This document shows positions 60,096 to 64,000 of a stretch of 64,000 nucleotides of DNA, piece by piece. Both the position numbers and the translations under genes were made by a program. This stretch comes from DYJB01 sp963777165. Lineage in GTDB: Bacteria; Chloroflexota; Anaerolineae; Anaerolineales; E44-bin32. The notes under the pieces were generated by a model. It did no database searches. It had not been told where the DNA came from and saw nothing but the letters and a program-made list of their open reading frames with translations. Position 1 is the first letter of the stretch. Each line of letters begins with the position of its first letter. The DNA lies in assembly GCA_963777165.1 (NCBI GenBank), contig CAVZPO010000012.1, positions 49,375 to 113,374 of the forward strand, given 5' to 3'.

Positions 60096-61514
60096 TCAGA
60101 CCCCGCGCAGTCCGAAGATCGCGCCGGCCGTGCGGAGCAGAATCCACACGTCCATCAGCAGGCTGCGATGCTGGATGTAGTACAGGTCGTATTCGAGCTT
60201 CTCGGCCGAGCCCTCGACCGAAGCTCCCTTGCCGTAGTTCACCTGTGCCCAGCCGCCGATCCCGGGCTTGACCAGCAAGCGCGCCCGGTAGAACGGGATC
60301 TGCTTCTCCAGCTCGGCGACCAGCTCGGGCCGTTCCGGCCGCGGGCCCACCAGGCTCATCTCGCCGATGAGCACGTTCCAGAACTGCGGGAACTCATCCA
60401 CGTGCGTACGGCGCAGCAGCCGGCCGACGCTCGTCGTGCGCGGATCTCCCTGCTGTGCCCAATGCGCCTGGCCATCGGCCTCGGCATCCTGACGCATGGT
60501 GCGGAACTTGATCACGTCAAACGGCCGGCCGCCCTGCCCCAGGCGTCGCTGCCGCAGAAAGATCGGCCGGCCGCTTTCGGTCAAAATCGCCAGCGCCACC
60601 CACGGCAGCGCCACCCCCAGCAGGCTCAGGCCCACGATCCCGCCGAGCATGTCCAGCAGGCGCTTGAGCAGGAGGTAGACCGTGCTGACCTGCAGCTCGT
60701 CGACAAACGATCGCAGGAGCCAGTCCGACTCGAGGTAGCGGATCGGGACGCGGCCGAGCAGGGCTTCGTAGGCCACGGGCATGCGGGCGATCTGCACGCC
60801 GCGCTGCTGCGCATCGAGCAGGGCCTGGAACATGGAGCCGTTGAGCGCGCCGGTGATGGCCACAATCACATCCGAGATTCCGTGCTCGTCGAGGATCGCC
60901 CGAAGTTGGGCGTTGTCCCCCAGCACTCGCACGCCGGAGATTTCGCGACCCTGCTTGGACGGATCATCATCGATCAGCCCCACCAGGTTGAATGGCGGTT
61001 GGCTCAGGCCGCGGATCGCCTGCACCAGGGCCGTGCCGCTCTCGCCGGCGCCGACGATCAGCACGCGCCGCAGGAACGCCGGCGCGGTGAAGATCAGCAG
61101 GTAGGCTCCACGCCACACGAGCGTGAACAGGATGGCGAAACCCAGGAAATACAGCACGCCGCGGCGTACGAGTGAGCCTTCGAGCGTGAAGTAGATGATG
61201 GCGTAGAAGATCAGCCCGCTGCCCGCCGCCAGCAGGACGCCCTTTAGCGTCTCGCGCCAGGAGGAAGCGCGATGGGCGTCGTACAGGTTAACCATCAGGA
61301 ATGGCCACAGCAGGGGCAGCGCCACAAACCATCCGGCGCGGAAGCGGACGAACTCGCTCGTCGGCACCGGGCCGAGGTAGTCAATGCGCGCCCACAGCGC
61401 CAGCGCCACGGCCACGGCGCCCGCCGCCGCCAGCAGATCGCCGATGATCAACAGCAGGCGGCGCTCGCCCAGGCCGAGCTGCAGACCTCGGGCCTTAGGT
61501 GCCGCGTGACTCAC
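60096..61514 (-). CDS. Polyprenyl-phosphate glycosyl-1-phosphate transferase (WcaJ/WbaP-like)
   Basis: 472 residues: four N-terminal helices, a CoA-binding Rossmann domain (VLIVGAGESGTALVQAI), one long helix and the bacterial sugar-transferase domain with KFRTMRQDAE, RRTHVDEFPQFWNVLIGEMSLVGPRP (two pieces) and GWAQVNYG. It starts glycan synthesis by moving a hexose-1-phosphate onto undecaprenyl phosphate. Its first codons overlap the end of the GT2 gene by 20 bases. Confidence 0.9.
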   Translation of the reverse strand: MSHAAPKARGLQLGLGERRLLLIIGDLLAAAGAVAVALALWARIDYLGPVPTSEFVRFRAGWFVALPLLWPFLMVNLYDAHRASSWRETLKGVLLAAGSGLIFYAIIYFTLEGSLVRRGVLYFLGFAILFTLVWRGAYLLIFTAPAFLRRVLIVGAGESGTALVQAIRGLSQPPFNLVGLIDDDPSKQGREISGVRVLGDNAQLRAILDEHGISDVIVAITGALNGSMFQALLDAQQRGVQIARMPVAYEALLGRVPIRYLESDWLLRSFVDELQVSTVYLLLKRLLDMLGGIVGLSLLGVALPWVALAILTESGRPIFLRQRRLGQGGRPFDVIKFRTMRQDAEADGQAHWAQQGDPRTTSVGRLLRRTHVDEFPQFWNVLIGEMSLVGPRPERPELVAELEKQIPFYRARLLVKPGIGGWAQVNYGKGASVEGSAEKLEYDLYYIQHRSLLMDVWILLRTAGAIFGLRGV

Positions 61515-62531
61515 TCGCGCCTCGCCGGAACGATGTCAGCCATCCCCACCAGAACGCGCCCCCCCAGGCAAGATGCATGACCGCCAGAGCCAGCGGCAAG
61601 CCGGCCGCCAGAGCTGCGTCGCGCCTCACGCGCGCCTGGGCCATGCCGGCCGTCAGGAGCGCCCCGGCATAGAGCGCCCATTGTAACCCGAGCAGGCAGA
61701 CCGAAGCCCGGAGCCAGGGGGCGCTCACGAGCAGGCCAACGGTGGCCAGGACGAAGGCGGGCGGAAGGGCTTGCCGCCAACGAAGCGTGCCCGGGTAGCG
61801 GCGCAGCATGCGCGCCTTCCAGAAGCCGTAGCGCGCATACTGCCGGGCCAGGCCGCCGAGTGTGGACCGGGCAAAGTAGATCGAGCGGATGGCTGGATCG
61901 AACCAGATACGCCCGCCCGCCTGGCGCAGCCGGACGTTGTACTCGTAGTCCTCATTGGTGAGCAGCGACTCATCGTAGGCGCCGACGCGCGTCGAACCAG
62001 GCGCGCGGGTAAGCCCCGAAGGGGACCGTGTCGACCTCGCCCGCCAGCCCGCTGGTCCGATAGCGCGCATCCCCCGCCCCGAGGCGGTGGCCGGCGGCGA
62101 CGGCGATGCTGCGCGCGATCCAGGTCGGCGCCGAGGGATGGATCTCCCACGCGCCTCCGGCGTTCGCCGCGCCGGTCTCGCTGCAGGACGCGTACGCACT
62201 GCTCGACATAGTCCGGCTGCGGGATCGAGTGCGCGTCCAACCGGAGGACGACCTCGCCGCGCGCCAGGGCGATGGCCCGATTGAGCGCCGAGGGGATGCT
62301 GCGCGACGGGTTGTCGATCAGGCGCAGTCTCAGACCAGGGTGCCGGCGGGCGAAGTCGGCGATGACCTGCCGCGTGCCGTCCGTCGATCCCCCATCGGCA
62401 AGGAGGACCTCGAGCGTCTCCGACGCGGCCGTCTGGTCGCGGATCGCCTGCAGGAGCAGGCCGATGGTGCGCTCCTCGTTGTAGCAGGGGACGATGATCG
62501 AGACGGTGGGCCCGAGGGCGGAGGGGGTCAT
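61495..62531 (-). CDS. Family 2 glycosyltransferase, two frameshifts
   Basis: About 345 residues when read over three frame segments, joined near 62160 and 62000. N-terminal GT-A core: VSIIVPCYNEERTIG, ADGGSTDGTRQVI, ALARGEVVLRLDAH (DXD-like Asp). Middle: PFGAYPRAWFD. Then NEDYEYNVRLRQAGG and two or three C-terminal helices. Probably extends the lipid-linked glycan. Start ATG 62531 (MTPSALGPTVSIIV). Confidence 0.8.
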
Positions 62532-62580
62532 CCGGGTTCGTGGGGGAGATCGGCGACTACGCGGACCGGCTGCCGGCATC

Positions 62581-64000
62581 TCAGGCGCGGGCCGGTCCAG
62601 CCGCCCATGCAGCGCGACCCGTCGAAATCAGAAACGCGCCGCGCCCTCTCAGCGCGGCGAGCGGTGTCATGAGCAGGATGCGCATGTCCAGCCACAGCGA
62701 GTAATTGTATACGTAGTAGAGATCATCTTCCGTGTTGAGGTGCATGGGTTTGTCGCTCCGGCCGTTGATCTGCCACCAGCCGGTGATCCCCTGCGGGACG
62801 GCGAAGCGCTTGCGCTGCCACGGCTCGTAGCGGTCGACGAGCCAGGGGAGCTCCGGCCGCGGGCCGACGAGGCTCATCTCGCCGCTGCAGCACATTGAAT
62901 AGCTGCGGCAACTCGTCGAGGCTGAAGCGCCGCAACCAGCGCCCGACCCGGGTGACCCAGTGGATCGCGTGCGTTTGTGGATCACCTGGCCGTCATCGTT
63001 CGTCGTCAGAACCTGCTCCTGCAGGCCCTCGGCGCCGGCGATCATCGTGCGGAACTTGAACATGTCGAACGGGCGGCCGTTCTCGCCGACGCGCTTCTGG
63101 CGGAAGAGGGCCGGACCGGGCGAGTCCAACCGGATGAGCAGGGCGATCATCGCCATCGGCAAGGCGGCGACGATTGTGGAGCCTCCTCCGGCAATCAGGT
63201 CGAAGGCGCGTTGATCGCCCGATCGACGCCTTCGATCACCGGCTCGCGCAGGCCGATCAGCGGCAGGCCGCCGACGATTTCGGCCTTGGCCTGCACCAGC
63301 GCCATCGAGAAGTAGTCGGGGGCGATCTTGACCCGGACCGGGAGCTTCTCGGCCAGGGTGACGACCTGGTGCAGTCGCTCGTGCGCGCGGGCGGGGAGCG
63401 CAATCCACACCTCCTCGATCTTATGCGACTCGATGACCGCCGGCAGGTCGTCGAGCGTGCCGAGGACGGCGGCCTGACCGATCCGCTCCGTCCTGCTTCC
63501 CGAGGTCGTCATCGAGATAGCCCTACCAGATCGAGGCCCCAGCGGCTCTGGTTCAGGATCAGTTCCGCAAGCTTCTGACCGAGGGCGCCGGCACCGGCGA
63601 TCAGGATTCGCGAACGCCACCCCGGCCGCGCTCTCCGCGCGCGAGCCGGTAGGACAGGCGCAGCATCCCACGGAACCCGAGCAGCAGGATGAGCGTGAGC
63701 GCCCACGAGTAGCCGAATTGCAGGCGCGACATGTCTCGGAAGGCGAAGTACAGCCCGCCGGCCATCAGGAACAGCGCCAGGCCGGAGGCCACGGTCACCT
63801 GCCAGGCCTCCTGGAACCAACGCAGGACGCGCTCGGGTCATCCAGACGCCGGCGAGGACCGAGCGCGCTGCTCCAGGCCAGCAGGGCGATCGGGTAGACG
63901 AACCAGGGCAGCTGGATGGTCTCCAGCGGAAGTGCGCCGCCTTGTCCGAAGGGCAGGCTCGCCCGGAGCCAGGTAGCGAGCACCAGGGCGACGGGGACGA
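62581..64000 (-). CDS. Second polyprenyl-phosphate glycosylphosphotransferase, several frameshifts, 5' end outside
   Basis: Fragments in order: membrane helices (63983-63601: FVYPIALLAWSSALG, FRDMSRLQFGYSWALTLILLLG), a Rossmann loop (RILIAGAGALGQKLAELILNQ), VWIALPARAHERLHQVV, then the sugar-transferase domain (RVGENGRPFDMFKFRTMIAG, RRFSLDELPQLFNV, SGEMSLVGPRPELPW, ITGWWQINGRSD). At least four frame changes near 63830, 63600-63520, 63210, 62960 and 62890. All conserved motifs remain, so errors are as likely as decay. The gene continues past base 64000. Confidence 0.75.

Overview
The window is GC-rich bacterial DNA (roughly 65% G+C by eye), densely coded, with short intergenic gaps and ATG/GTG/TTG starts. 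No 16S or ribosomal protein marker is present, so taxonomy is inference. The mix of genes (proton-type ATP synthase with a b/delta hybrid subunit, complex I with two NuoM subunits, FemX-type ligases, MurE, cell-surface glycan genes, KimA-like potassium permeases) fits a free-living, respiring bacterium, most like Chloroflexota (Anaerolineae). About a dozen conserved genes, several of them indispensable subunits (atpB, nuoH, nuoJ, one nuoM), carry single frame breaks. The sequence is therefore probably a draft or metagenome assembly with residual indel errors; only the 7.5-9.3 kb permease copy and the 37.1-37.5 kb four-helix-bundle gene look like real decay.

Layout. 1-1392 (+): two subunits of a family I CoA-transferase. 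1.6-2.6 kb (-): a tandem-SIS sugar isomerase/deaminase. 3.1 kb (+): a 44-residue membrane protein with its own promoter and hairpin. 3.3-15.4 kb (-): an ion-homeostasis island that reads three [accessory protein + KimA-like permease] pairs, then a Na,K-ATPase-like P-type pump, then two RCK/TrkA proteins. 16.1-17.3 kb (+): an O-antigen-ligase-type membrane protein. 17.6-19.7 kb (-): KdpE and a short KdpD-like kinase. 19.9-24 kb (-): two CAT-anticodon tRNAs (one an initiator), galT, galK, two small membrane proteins and a low-molecular-weight phosphatase. 24.2-26.9 kb (-): an uncharacterised two-gene cassette, a small protein plus a SNF2-like ATPase fused to an Mrr-like domain, both with degenerate catalytic motifs. 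27-29.6 kb (-): an NRAMP-related transporter and a soluble PRC-barrel/MgtE-N/CBS protein. 29.8-31.4 kb (-): murE. 31.5-34 kb (-): only Fo genes of ATP synthase. 34-43.9 kb (-): only the membrane-arm genes of complex I, with two nuoM genes. 44.1-46.3 kb (+): two FemX-like ligases. 46.4-48.1 kb (+): a PadR-GyrI-DinB operon with an operator over its promoter. 48.3-49.3 kb (+): a PLP-dependent D-cysteine desulfhydrase/ACC deaminase relative. 49.7-53.2 kb (-): a methyltransferase, a fused double M42 aminopeptidase and a Thr/Pro-rich anchored protein. 53.6-57 kb (+): a TgpA-like transglutaminase and an M42 paralogue that has lost its metal site. 57.3-64 kb (-): exopolysaccharide genes (CapD-like dehydratase, SDR epimerase, two polyprenyl-phosphate glycosylphosphotransferases, a GT2), with the last gene running off the right edge.

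How the genes fit together. The 3-15 kb island, the KdpDE pair and the Mg2+/Mn2+-type pair at 27-29.6 kb make this a region rich in cation homeostasis. The least explained parts are the KimA accessory family, present three times here, and the SNF2-Mrr cassette. Both respiratory complexes are represented only by their membrane sectors, so F1 and the complex I peripheral arm must lie elsewhere if the complexes are functional. Arrays of exactly four heptanucleotides sit at junctions of the atp and nuo operons.
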